Shown in pieces: positions 40,846 through 52,781 of a stretch of DNA of 64,000 nucleotides. Source of the stretch: Bedellia somnulentella (taxonomy: Eukaryota > Arthropoda > Insecta > Lepidoptera > Bedelliidae); assembly GCA_963576735.1 (NCBI GenBank), contig OY755198.1, forward strand, positions 372,001 through 436,000, written 5' to 3'. How positions within the stretch are numbered: position 1 is the stretch's first letter; the number at the start of each line of letters is the position of its first letter. The notes below the pieces were generated by a model. It worked only from the letters and a program-made list of their open reading frames with translations. It made no database searches and had not been told where the DNA came from. The position numbers and the translations under genes are program-made.

Positions 40846-42527
40846 CTAGTGGTCCACCCCGGCTTCGCACGGATAGTGTAAAGTTTTTATACTGCTTACT
40901 CCCTACGATATTTAGCATGATGATATCTATACTTATAATAAATCAGTAGAGAGGTCAATCCTGTACATTAAATATATTTTCAAAATAACTATCAGGGGGT
41001 GATTAGGGATCGATACTGATGCCAAAAATGCAATCAGTAAATTTTTTGTCTGTCTGTCCGTCTGTCTGTCTGTCTGTCTGTATGTTCCTTACGGAAACAA
41101 AAACTACTCGACGGATTTTAACGATACTTGGTAGAATTATTCTTCATACTCCTAGGCAGGTCATAGTGTGTGGGAGTCATGTTAGAGCGCACACTACTGC
41201 GGACTCAAACGCACATAGCAGCGTCTCACTCATATTCCTACATCGCGGAGTGTAAATGTTTTTCGAGTTAAGCATAAATACAAATTATAAGTTGGTACAC
41301 AGCAGGGTGTACTGGCCAGTATATCTTTGCTGTTTCCACAGTGGTGACCCCTCGATAAGAACATACGCTTCTTTCTACTACATTTCTCGATCTACCCGCA
41401 ACTTCTATTCCTCGCTTACCTCACCACACCATTCATTCAGCAGAGCATCTACAGGCATGCAATCACCGGCCTCATTGCTCACACTGAATTTGGTAATTGG
41501 TTATAGGTACCTCCTAGCTTTGATATCGTCGTATCGACTAGGAGGGGAGTACTGTGGGAGTCATGTTAGAGCGCACACTACTGCGGACTCAAACGCACAT
41601 AGCAGCGTCTCACTCATATTCCTACATCGCGGAGTGTAAATGTTTTTCGAGTGAAGCATAAATACAAATTATAAGTTGGTACACAGCAGGGTGTACTGGC
41701 CAGTATATCTTTGCTGTTTCCACAGGTGTACTTTTCAGCAGAGTAGTGAAGGGGAATTTTGGGAAAACGGGAGAAGTTACTCCATTTTTTAAGCTTCCGT
41801 CGCGTGTGTAGCGTTAATGGTTACAGTTACATAGAAATCATGTATCACGGAAAAAATGCAATAAAATTTAATGTTTTTTGACATGAATTCCTCATGTGGG
41901 GATTATTACTCATAAATAAATTTTTCTTTCCTTTAATAACATCTTTTATGCAATAAAATTGTCTAAATATCCTTCAATAGCATATGTCTATCTTTTATGG
42001 TTGACTCACAATAACACGTGTAACTCCTGATAGCTTAGCAGTTCGGTGCATCCTGATTATATTTGTTTACTCTAACATTTATAGATCTCTCATTCATCTC
42101 TTATTTAAAAAAGTTTACATTATTACCTATTCAATAAAATAGAAATCGGTATAGAAACACCAAACTTATACATGAAATAAGCCATCGCGTCCTGTCGTCG
42201 CACGTGAATATTGAATCATGCTGGATTATTTTTTAGTAATGGTTGCGCGGGCAAAAGATAGCCGTGAGTATATACTCAAAAGATAGCCGTGAGTATATAC
42301 ATATGTATGATGTATGCAAAGTTTGTAATTCTGATTCTTTGTTTGCATGGGTTTGTTGTCGGTGATACTGAACCGTTCATTAAAGCGCTTTCAAAATCAC
42401 AAAGCTAAACTATTCAGGAGTGCTATAAGTGGTGCTAAATTTCACAAAGGTTGAGCAGCGATTGAAGAAACCTCAGATATTTTTAAAACTACGCTACCCG
42501 TGCGAAGCTAGGCCAATCCACTAGTAT
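40846..42527. mobile_element. Composite of Helitron-like ends
   Basis: ACTAGTGGTCCACCCCGGCT (left) and CGAAGCTAGGCCAATCCACT (right) are mirror-image termini. Inside lie a (TCTG)n run (41048-41081), the TRIM-like element and a SINE-B-tail-like piece. Confidence 0.45.
41169..41724 (+). mobile_element. Miniature LTR retrotransposon (TRIM-like), 556 bp
   Basis: Two 172-bp LTRs (41169-41340, 41553-41724), TGTGGGAG...TTTCCACA, that differ at one position I can see (GAGTTAAGC / GAGTGAAGC). The 212-bp interior starts GTGGTGACCCC, a plausible primer-binding side, and ends in the purine tract AGGAGGGGAGTAC directly before the 3' LTR. No gag or pol. Flanks AGTG and GGTG could be a target duplication with one change. 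Confidence 0.82.
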
Positions 42528-43250
42528 ATCCTATGTCCTTTTCCTGGTTCTAAGCTACCTCTCTAACAATTTTTATCCAAATCGGTTCATCCGTTCTTGA
42601 GTTATAAATAGTGTTACTAACACTACTTCCTTTTATATATATTATAGATTCGCAGATTTATTATGCTATAATTACATATATAGATTGGCAATACAAATAC
42701 GACAGGCGAGACCAAAAAAAAGTACAACAGTGTGCGTAAATAAATGTGTGTGCGTGACATTAGTACGGCGGATCCCATACTAGCCCTATTAAAATTGATA
42801 AAAATTCACGTATTTGTTATTTTTGCCCAATTGTAAATTTTACAGTAATTGTAGTACTTTAATGACAAAAGATATTTTTTATCATATATTTGCATTGAAA
42901 ACTTTGATTTAAGATCATATAGACCTGTAATTATTTATTACAGTCTTAGTTTGGACATAAAAGACAAATAATTTTGTGTTTGCCAAAGAATATGTATTCG
43001 ATTTAGATTTTTTTTTTCACTTTGATTAAGTTATTAAATATTAATAAATAAAATATTAAAAAATATTAAGGTTAAAATAAGTCAATTATTTTCTTTCATG
43101 TTTTATGTCAAAATCGTTGTAGGCCTTCATCGTCTCTGAGAGGTCCTGCCCATGAAGCTACTAACTAAACAGGAGAGCGTTCTCACAAAAATATGGTAAA
43201 CAAAAATGCAATTTATTACCATGCAATAAAGTTAATTATCTTTTAAAGAC
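42528..43250. other. Unassigned repeat-like sequence
   Basis: Contains AAATCGGTTCATCCGTTCTT, a phrase common inside insect Helitron and LINE repeats; no gene. Confidence 0.35.
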
Positions 43251-43633
43251 TGTCAAGCAGAGAAACGTCCTAGAACGAGAGCCGTGTGAGAGAGAAGTGT
43301 GTCCCGCTCGCGCGGTTGCCAGTCGAGATTAAGTTCAAAGAAAAACAAATTCAAACTTATTTATAGGGAATATTTTATAAAAAGCAGGTTATTAACTGTT
43401 CCTTTTTTGTATTTTATTTTAATTATTATTGTCGCCTATCGATTTGGAGATAAATAATTGGTTAAGTTTGGCAAAAGGGATATTAATATTTGTAACGGGT
43501 ATCCCCATCGAAACAAGATAAATGTGGTGTCCACAATTTATCATCTGTTTGAGTGTTTTGGAGCTTTTATCATTTAATTAAGAAAATATAGTGATAAATA
43601 TGGGTTCATGTTATGGAACAATAAATAAAATAA

Positions 43634-46345
43634 GTAGCATGAGGCGTGTGAGAGCCTCTGAGATAGGGCTATGTCACCGTTCAAGGGCGAATTGGCCGCC
43701 ATATTTGACCGTTTCTCGCACGCCCGAGCATGAGGCATCTGAGATGTGAGAGCGCTAGTGACTCGCTTTGACATCGCAACGCCGAGTCACATGTGCGAGC
43801 ATGAGCGGCGTGACAGCGACATAAACTGAGATGTTTGTCATTTTATATCAAATTTATGTCGATGCCAAAATTGAGCGCGAGAGCCAGTGAGAAAGATTTC
43901 TTATCAAAATATGAGTGCTGTTTTGCAGCTTTTTTAACTGTTTTGTGTAGTTCTTAGTGTAAAAGTGTGATAGCAAAGCGACTACATCACTTATATTTGT
44001 TTTGAATGGAAAAAAAAACGAAAAATGGATATGATACTCATCCGGGTGAAAGTTTGCCGCAAACAAGTCCTATGAAACATATTTGTATCTCATGACGATT
44101 TCCGAGGACCTCTACGATAGCTTGTGACCTATGAAAAGCCTCAGGGTATAGTTTCACATAAGGATACATACAGGATTTAATAATTCCACATGATATCATT
44201 TGAATTGTAAATTTTAACTAAATTAAGTGTAATCTACAACTAGTGCTTGGGTATTAAGTTTTAAATTCATTAAAATATGTTTGGCTTTTATAACCAGCAA
44301 TGCACTAGGCATGAGGATACAAATTCTGCAGCCTAAATCCATGTATACGTCCAATTTTCTGATGCAGTTGAAAAAATCAATGAATTTCATTGATCTTCTT
44401 TAAAATAACTATTAAGAACAGTTTCTTAACTTATGGTATGTTTCAGAGGTTCAATACAATGCATGTAAAATAGATTTCTATTCATTATTGTTTGTTATGT
44501 AGGGTTTGTAGTCTTAAATTATCATTATCATCATAAAAGACACCCGAGCTCATAGCATATGCTTGCATCAACAGGCACAGGCAAAGTCTGGATAGTGTGA
44601 GTAGACAATAGTCTGCTTGCTGTCTTAGTGTGGCTAGGAATGTAAAGAATGGTGATGGCATAATTTTGTTACCTCTTTATCTACCGACACACTTAATGCT
44701 ACAAAAGTTGTTTAAATGCAGGTGCAGGTACTTTGTGTAACATTATAAAACAAATTTGGTAGTCACCTTACTAGCATATTGAAATGACTAAATATGAATG
44801 TAATGCTCATGTTCTTTTCTTATTTTCAGTAAAACATATTGATTTAATACAAAGATTCTGGAGAACAATTTAGTGACTTGGAAGGAGTCTAATGAAATTA
44901 AAAAAATCAGCAATATGTAACAGTTTTTAATTAATTATCAATAAAATTGCCTAACTATTAATGAAAACCACTTGTTTTAATCCCCTTCATTGCAAGTAAA
45001 TCCACATTTTCCAATACCCAACTCATAGCAGAACTCTTCAGACCATTTAGAATAAAATGATAATCATGGCATGTTTGGTATTGAATCATACAACGCCTGG
45101 GGATAAGTTGAATACATAGAAAAAGCAATGTTATTTTATTTTATTTTGGGCAAATAGAGCAGATGGATACAAATTAAGTAACAAAAGAGATATATAGGTG
45201 GGAATAATGGTTGTATGAGTAAGTTTATTGATGAGGCAATTAATATTCTCTGCCTACTGCAATGGGAAATAATGTATAGTAGAATATATGCATGCACATT
45301 TTACAACTGAAATCTCATCTCAAGTGTAAAAGTAAAATCTGCCTATGAATGGGCTTTATTTGCTAGTAAAACACATTTTTTGGAGTTAACTTTATTTATT
45401 GAAGAAACACTTTTATACAACCGCTCAACATCATAGTTTCTGTTCACAAACTCATCTGTACTTCACATTTTTATTCTATTAACATCACTTTTTCCTTTAG
45501 AAACACTACAGCTTGTTTATACACATTGCAGTCATAAGAATGCTCTTTAAGTATGGATGCACTCAAATTCTGAATAAACAGGAGCATTCAACAAGACTAT
45601 TTCCATACATCAGAGCTTCACTAGCTTTTGGGAATATAGGATATTGTTGAAATTGAAATGTAGAGAAGGTTGTTAAGTTAAATAATGCCCATCTGCGGGA
45701 TGGAACTGGCGAATGGGAATCTGGGAATGGACTGGCGGGATGGAACTAAGATGTTATAGGCAATATGTGCCATAGGTAGCACAGCATTTCTTCAATTTTC
45801 TCGTCAAACACTTATATAAGTGTGCTGTATCTGCAAACAAAAGACAATACAAATCATTAAAAGTATGCTGCTCACTTTCTAGTTAAATAATAGTTATATA
45901 GAATAATAAAACTTAATTACTTACTAAATATTTTATGATTCCCCTATCATTGTAAGGAAGTTTAGTCGGACATTCCCTACAAACTAAACTTGTAATATTA
46001 AAACTTTTGATTTAAATTGAAAATTTGGAAACTTGTATTGAGAAATTAAATATTTATGTTTGTTTACGTTGTTTGGTTACAAAATGTCAATATTTGACGT
46101 AAAATAAGTGAAATATGACAGATTTAGCTACTATTTTGGTTCAAAAAGATCGAATAAAATAGAGAAAAATTATTCACAGACCAATGATGGCAACAATGCT
46201 CTATCGATTCGGTGACAGGGCTCTCAGATCTCATCCGTCTGTCATATTGACGCTCATGCTCGCAAAAATGACATAGGTTGGCTAACTGAGATGCTTTCTG
46301 ACATGGCTCTCACTTCTCAGATGACAACTCATGCTACCCGGGCTG
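43634..46345. mobile_element. Candidate 2.7 kb non-autonomous DNA transposon
   Basis: Left end GTAGCATGAG...GTGAGAGC and right end CTC-ATGCTAC in inverted orientation. Both ends are studded with GCATGAG and CTGAGAT motifs over about 150-200 bp. The interior is AT-rich with no long frame. A one-ended relative sits at 38717-38775. Confidence 0.5.
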
Positions 46346-46393
46346 TATCATCTCGAACTTTACCACATGAATGCATTAAACGATTTGAATATA

Positions 46394-46637
46394 GCTGTGT
46401 GGTGTCTTAGTATAGCACTACCCCATTTCTTCCGGTGGGTGTACGTAAGAGGCGACTAACGGTATTGGGGCTTTTAAGGGATTTTCGGGCAATGCGGTTG
46501 AGACCCAAACACAACAACCTTTATTTCACCATCTTTTCCCCACGCAACTTCCAAAAGTGGCTGAGGAATTTCTAATTCATTAGCTCTGGCTATCCCTTCT
46601 AGGGATTTATAGCCGTGAGTATATGTATGTATGTATG
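46394..46637 (+). repeat. R1 repeat
   Basis: Complete copy directly after the preceding element. Confidence 0.83.
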
Positions 46638-47252
46638 TTGTTAAAAATAAATTTCGTTTATTAAAAGCAAGACCAATTGAGCTACCGTGTCAAAGGCTGT
46701 GAGTGCATCAGGTCCCCACATGAGGATTTCATGAACAAACCATTCAAAATATGTAAATATGAGTGTTTTTGTATCCTTTAGAGGAACTCTTATTAAAACA
46801 CCAACAGATGGTCACCCTACTTAAAACGAGACACAGTTAGCTAGTTAGCCATCCTTTTTCAGGACACTTTAGGTCGCCAGCGCGCGTTCCTGTTTAAATA
46901 ATACTTCCATGGTCCTGCCTTTGTTGACGTTTATGCTATGACGTTTGTGACTTACTGCTATAATCCATGTGCTTCTATATCTATGGTTATATAAAAGCTG
47001 CCAAATTAAAATAAGTACGAATGCTTTGCAATATTTCATCCACTTTCGTGTCAGTCACCATGGCCTAGCGGTTTAGTGAATAGAAATCATAATTGTAATC
47101 CTTTGCGTCAGGGTTCAAATCCTAACTTGTGTTTATTTTTATCAAGAATTCATGTTCTTTTTGCTATTTTACGAGTATTTATTAAGCCTTTAGATTTATT
47201 GTCCTCATATAATGCTATATATTACGTTATAATTATATATATGAATACATAA
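46638..47252. other. Unassigned, with SINE-B and tRNA-like remnants
   Basis: SINE-B fragment at 46666-46745. A tRNA-like stretch at 47062-47126 (TGGCCTAGCGGTTTAG, GGGTTCAAATCC) without good acceptor pairing. Confidence 0.45.
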
Positions 47253-47621
47253 TAGAACATAACATAACATAATCATTCACGCCGAATATCCCCGAAGGGG
47301 TTGGCAGAGGTACTAATACTTCTGAACATCACGTGACTTTGTCACCTGGTGTTCAGAGTACCCACGTTTTGCATGGACAGTGTACTCACGTGATAGGGGG
47401 CAGGCCTATCGCCGCTTTGTACGAATACACTGTCACATGACTAAGTACAACTCAGCCATGTGGGTTTCCTCACGATGTTTTCCCTCACCGTTAACAACCA
47501 TGATAAATTAACCACACATATGTCTTTAGAAAAGACAAATTGGTGTAGGCCCGACCCAGGATTTGAACACTAGTCGTTTGCACGATAACCGAGTGTTCTA
47601 CCCACTGGACTATCACGGTTG
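47253..47621 (-). repeat. SINE-A, full length
   Basis: Reverse copy, (ACATA)n tail at the left, head CTATCACGGTT at the right. Confidence 0.85.
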
Positions 47622-47629
47622 CTTACATA

Positions 47630-48132
47630 TATATATATATATATGAATACGTATAATACGTTACAGAAAACAACAGGCAAAAGTACAGTTTTGCAAAAAC
47701 TAGTTTATCCTTTTATTTTATTAAAGCTGCATTTATATTTATGCTACCCTGGTACATACAATGTAAAAAATGGCATACATGTTTCAAAAATTCTAAGTTA
47801 TTTTACCTCTTGATGTTTTTGTACCGGTGAAAATTATACAACTATAAACCCATTCCTCTATTAACACCATGTACTTACCTGTTTCTGTCAAAAAATGGAG
47901 TTGGTCAGTGGGGAACGACTTAGTATTTTTTTTCTAATAATATACTAACCGTACAACTAGTTGGGACCGTACAACCAGTGGGACCTCCCAGCAGAAAACT
48001 CTTTTTAGTTTTGACATTGATAAAACCAAATGGTGGTTGTGTAGAAAATGTATGCTAGCGTAGTACGATTAAGAATTTTAAACTGTATGCTTAGTGCTTT
48101 AAGGTATATTTTCCTTAAATGTTCAGATATTT
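47630..48132. other. Unassigned AT-rich sequence
   Basis: A short (AT)n run then no recognisable gene. Confidence 0.35.
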
Positions 48133-48184
48133 ATGATCACCCTGTCTGAGCAGATAACTTTGACGAGTTGTGCTTTCACATATT

Positions 48185-48360
48185 ATTGTCTCTTTGGGTG
48201 TTCAGATTTAATTGAAAAACCACTGCTCATATATTTGTGGCGAATTGGATGTTCAGAGCTTTTTGACCTTATTTACCGTAAAGAATTTATTGAAATTTAT
48301 TGCTGCTTAGATATATTTGAGTACCTCGGCCGCTCCGATATATCTGATGGCGACTGTACA
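48185..48360 (+). mobile_element. Same repeat, copy 2
   Basis: Ends GATATATCTGATGGCGACTG, the complement of the start of copy 1. Both keep a short shared frame (SDLIEKPL, RIGCSELFDLIYRKEF). Confidence 0.6.
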
Positions 48361-48518
48361 CAAAGATGTACGCGGGTATCATCCGCGGCCTGTAAAATCC
48401 AGCTATGCTAGGATGGTGATTCAGCAGTGAATTTAAATAGAGGACGTCACTAAGAGGCGATACAATCGACTGTAATTGCAATGTAAGAGCGGGGGACGAT
48501 GTGATCACAATTCAAACC

Positions 48519-49045
48519 GACTTCATAGTGGCAAAAACAACCAAAAATAAACAATCTAGTACTAAAAAGTACGAAATAAGTTTTTTAATTGAATATAAGT
48601 ACTGTGATTAATACCTTAGTAATTTCTTTATTCCACACGCGTCAGTTCAACCTACCTAAATATTAAAATTCTCTTAAATTAATTTGTGAGCCGGTGCCAG
48701 CCTGCGTGATGATTGACAATAATAAGTGTGTATTTCGCACTTCATACACATGTACAATGTAGGCTACCTTGTAGTTGTAGGGTAAATTTATTTTTGTACG
48801 TATTACCATTTAAAACGATAGGCAATAGATATATATTGTTTAGATTGTTTGACTAGCACCGACTCAAAAATTAATTTAAGAGAATTTTAATATTTAGGTA
48901 GGTTGAACTGACCCGTGTGGAAATGTGGAATAAAGAAATTGCAAAGGTATTAATCACAGTACTCATATTCAATTAAAATCTTATTTCGTACTTTTTAGTA
49001 CTAGATTGTTTATTTTTGGTTGTTTTTGCCACTATGAAGTCGGTT
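48519..49045. mobile_element. Foldback MITE with ~170 bp arms
   Basis: ACCGACTTCATAGTGGCAAA at the left is inverted at the right. Arms 48519-48690 and 48868-49045 pair over most of their length with a ~180 bp spacer. Confidence 0.78.
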
Positions 49046-49997
49046 TTCTTTTTGTTAAAAAAATATTTTATTTTACAATATATTAAATATTTTGAAAATA
49101 TTCAAATGAGTCTTTTATTTTCGTGTTTACTATCGAATAAAAATATTTAATAAATATAAAAAAAACTTTGCATACCGAATTGAGAACACTCCTTTTTTTG
49201 AAGTCGGTTAATAAAGGTTGTTGGTGATGGGTGTTCAACCGCATCGCCCAAAAATCCTTTAAAAGCCCCAAATGAATAAATAAACTAAATAAAAAAAAGG
49301 TTGATAAGGTTTACACACATCTCTGTGTGTTTTCACATGTCACACACGTTTCTTATCGAGCAGTATTCTTAATGATGAGGAAAAGCCATTAAGATATAAG
49401 TAACCCATACATGACACTACCTACACAGCTTTAAGGGCGTCCCCGGAAAAATAGGTTGATATTGATTGTTTGGAAATTCTATAAAGTCTGATTGGATGAT
49501 ATTGATATGACATGAATAAAATATATGTTGGTGATTAGTTCATGGTGTTAAAATTTTATGTTTAACATTGTAATGATTTGTTGAAAAATATGATGAAAAA
49601 AATTGAATTGGAACATGCTTTGTTTTCATAAAAACCGTATAGGCTCCACTGGCATAACATACATGTGAACTCATTATGTGTCTATATACGCGTAGCTTTA
49701 AGATCTGTAACTTTGATGTTTAACTTTTCATTTAAACATTATAGTTATTCAATAAAACTAAATAAACTACATTTATCCTGCGAGCGCCTTTTTTTCCGTC
49801 CCTGTCACTCTCAGTAAATTTGACGTAAGAGTGAGCGCAATAGCTGCAAAATGCGGGGAGGCCCTTAAGTTAATATATTAAAAAGCTTATACCCATAAGA
49901 AGCCGTGGCAGATGGCTAGATAGAAATAAAACAGTGAGTATAAATCCTTTATTTATTGTGAAATGTTTACAAGGATGGTTTTTTCATCAAATTAATA

Positions 49998-50080
49998 TTA
50001 GTAGTTATTCTTATAATTTTTATTTTTCGCAGGATAATGTTGTAAAATAAGCTGTATGGTCTCTAAAACTTCTGGATTAT
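49998..50080 (-). CDS. Asn-rich protein exon 3 (terminal)
   Basis: 83 nt, encoding NPEVLETIQLILQHYPAKNK plus a short tail and TAA, after acceptor ttgatttctag. AATAAA signals follow about 40-50 bp downstream. Confidence 0.7.
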
Positions 50081-52260
50081 CTAGAAATCAAATAGATTCA
50101 ACGTTATTAAACGAAAATAAACAAATGTGTAATGACTGCTATCAAATTATAAATAGTTCAGTGGAAACACCACCTCTTCTCACACAAGCGACGTGACTAC
50201 AAATGGCCTACAGCAATGTGTCTTTTCTGAAGTCATATGTGTAGTTAACGTATCATGGTTACTTACGTTGAGAAAAATTGTGAGAAAACCCTCATGCCTG
50301 AGTTGTACTTACGCCTGATTTCTGAATTGAGTATTCTAGCTGAGAACAACTTAAGTATCGTTCTGTCGCATTGAAATCTTAACAACTGAATGAGACAAAA
50401 CGATACTTAAGTCGTTCTCAGCTTGAATACTCAATTCAGAATTCGGGTGTTAGTCATGTGACGATTTCGCAGAAGTGTATTCGTTCCAAACGGCGAAACG
50501 TGTGGGTTATCTAAAACCCAGGTGACATAAATGACACGTGATGGTCAGAAATATTGGAACCTCTGCTTGAGTTGAATTCATACATATGCTCACGGCTATA
50601 AATCCCGAGAAGGGGTAGCCAGAGCTAAGGAATGAGAATGAGAAATTCCTCAGCCAACTGAGTTGAGTTCAGTAGGACATAATATCTTTATGAGTATGTA
50701 TTATATACTGTATATATGTATAAAACTTACCAAAGTAATCCAAAACCTCAGATTTAGCAATGACCTCATCATTAATTATATCTACAGTTGACATGGCTAC
50801 AAATAATTCTGTATGTTTTACATCATTTTCTATTGTAAGCTTGGCAAAGTCATCGCCATTTGGCATTTTACGTCCAGTTGTATTACTTGAGTTTTGTGGA
50901 ACGTAATTTATCAAATTTTGTACATTTTCAAAACTTTTCATATCCAAGTTTTTATAAGTCTTTAGAGATGTTACAGAAGAAATCGAATTTCGTTGATTTT
51001 GATCTAGATTTTGAACAGTAACATTGTTTAGATTATCATTTTGAGACAGTGAGAAATCTTCATCTTCTAGTAAATTTAAAGACATGTAGATTGATGTAGC
51101 TATGTTAGTATTGACAGTGGATGTAGTAGGATTATCAATGATAGCACTAGGTGGAATATTACTTTCATTATTTGATTGTAGTTCTTGAGTCAGATTAGAA
51201 CTGTAATTATCAAATCCTAAATTGTCGTGGTGAATAAATTCAGTTGAAGATGTATTAAATTCATTAATATTGGGTGTATTATTAATGTTAATGGTATCGT
51301 AAGTATTTAAATGAGAGTCGTTGCTTTTGGTTGGTGTAATAAATTTAGTTTGATTTTGTGGTTTAATTGGGGCTTTAAATTTTTTGGGTTTTTTGGTCTT
51401 GAGATTAGTGGATGCGCTTTGCTTCTCAATGTCATTTTCATCTGAAATTATTATAATAAATAAAGAAAAGCAAAAAAAGGAAAGAAAGATAGTATTTATT
51501 CATTGCCTAGGGGCACAACTGTGACAAAATACAAACAATTCACAAATTAATATCGCCATATTAAAAGTACGTTAAATAAGTATATATGAACATGTTAACC
51601 GTCGTAAAGACACCCAAATGGCTAAGTTGTACTTAGACATGTGACGGTGATAAGACTACAGGCAAAAAAAGCAAGTGTCCAAAGTATGAATAATAAAAGA
51701 GCCTGTATGAAAAGATTGATGGATGTAAACGAAGCTAGAGAGGTTTTCCAGTTTCGTACAAAGTGGTGATCAATAGTCTCTGCCTACCCCAATGGGAACT
51801 AACGGCGTAAGCATATGTATGTATGTAAGTAAAAAATAGTAACTCATATGAAGCACTTATATAGTTTTATTTTGTGCTTATTATTTATTTTACAGACCGT
51901 GAACAACAACCTAATTCGGGCCCACACCAAAGAAACTTTTCTAATAAAGTGATATGTGTACTTAGTTAACTTATCATGGTCTTGTGACAGTATATACGTA
52001 CAAATATGGCGATAAGCCTATCACTTGAACTAACTAAGAAAAACGTGGGTACTAACACCAGGGAACATTACGCTTATTAATATTACGTGATGTTCAGAAG
52101 TATAAGTACTCCTGCCTCCCCATAGGGAATATAGGGCGTTAATGTTTGAGTTTGAGAGAAATCATCAAGTGTAAAATAGTAATACAAAAATAAGTTAAAA
52201 ATTAATACCAGCGTGGAATGAATTTTGGTTGTTATTAAATTGATCGTCTTGAAAAGCCAT
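49998..52260 (-). CDS. Uncharacterised Asn/Ser-rich protein, 3 exons (281 aa)
   Basis: Exons 52260-52209 (ATG; MAFQDDQFNNNQNSFHA), 51441-50731 and 50080-49998 (TAA). The phases join exactly (1/2 and 1/2) with acceptors tttcag and tttctag and donors gtatta and gtaagt. Total 846 nt. The protein is mostly low complexity (Asn, Ser, Thr), with a basic patch KTKKPKKFKAPIKP at about 32-45 and a helix-like C-terminus NPEVLETIQLILQHYP at 256-271. There is no signal peptide or membrane segment. AATAAA motifs lie at 49948-49957 on the minus strand. I do not recognise the family. A disordered nuclear protein with one C-terminal binding helix is an inference only. Confidence 0.75.
50196..50575 (+). repeat. 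SINE-A, old copy split by a MITE
   Basis: SINE-A pieces 50196-50311 and 50451-50575 surround the palindromic MITE. Confidence 0.7.
50312..50450. mobile_element. Palindromic MITE, copy 3, inside a SINE-A
   Basis: Interrupts a SINE-A at TTGTACT|TA...TA|GTCATGTGAC. Intact SINE-A copies read TTGTACTTAGTCATGTGAC, so the target duplication is TA. Confidence 0.82.
50578..50658 (-). repeat. R1 3' fragment
   Basis: Tail-side ~80 bp only, directly next to exon 2 of the Asn-rich gene. Confidence 0.7.
50731..51441 (-). CDS. Asn-rich protein exon 2
   Basis: A 711-nt exon open throughout, between tttcag and gtaagt. Starts ENDIEKQSAS and ends SEVLDYF. Long openness in AT-rich DNA, with splice sites at both ends, argues for a real exon. 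Confidence 0.8.
51672..51827 (+). mobile_element. LINE 3' fragment
   Basis: AATAATAAAAGAGCCTGTAT ... GGGAACTAACGGCGTAAGC, (TATG)n. Confidence 0.7.
51888..52150 (+). repeat. SINE-A, old and diverged
   Basis: GGCCCACACC, TTATCATGG and GTGATGTTCAGAAGTAT blocks in order; in intron 1 of the Asn-rich gene. Confidence 0.6.
52209..52260 (-). CDS. Asn-rich protein exon 1
   Basis: 52 nt coding; starts at ATG 52260 and ends phase 1 before gtatta. It is supported by exact phase fit to exon 2 and by a shared Asn/Asp/Gln-rich composition. Confidence 0.65.
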
Positions 52261-52781
52261 TTTATTTCGACTATAAAATTAATTTTTGGTTTTCTGAAAA
52301 GATTTTCAAACTTAACAACTTTTAGCGGCAATTTTGAAAGAAAATTTCTTTTTGCCCAACTACCCTTTAGGTATTGGTTTTCAATCTTTCAGCCGCTTAT
52401 GAAACCTTTTTCATGATAAAAATATACAAATGGTATATCACTATAAAATACTAAGCTAAAATGTGTATTCTACATGTAAATACCTAAGTTTAATAAATTA
52501 TTTCTTTTAGCTTAGATCCAGTCATGAAGTACTAATGCGCAGTACAATCAATATACGAAATGAGATAAAAAATATCACACTATGTGACAGTATTTATCAA
52601 TGAACTGAATATGCCACTGTAACGGGCATATTGACGATGGAGTTTGCTTTAAGGGCAACGTATTATGAAATAGTGTTATTCGCCATGACCGAAATCACCG
52701 AAATCGGTCGGATAGATCGTCATTTTAAAAAAGGCAAGCTTTATTAAATATTAACGCCTCGCCCCGCATTTTGATTATATT

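Noticed and set aside
41256..41639. 127-aa frame on the plus strand
   Set aside because: Runs through both LTRs and the interior of the TRIM-like element; no gag or pol motif.
47062..47126. tRNA gene
   Set aside because: Boxes A and B are present but acceptor and anticodon stems do not pair well.
52083..52331. 82-aa minus frame starting MPLKVVKFENLF
   Set aside because: Overlaps exon 1 of the Asn-rich gene in another frame; hydrophobic run comes from AT-rich codons.
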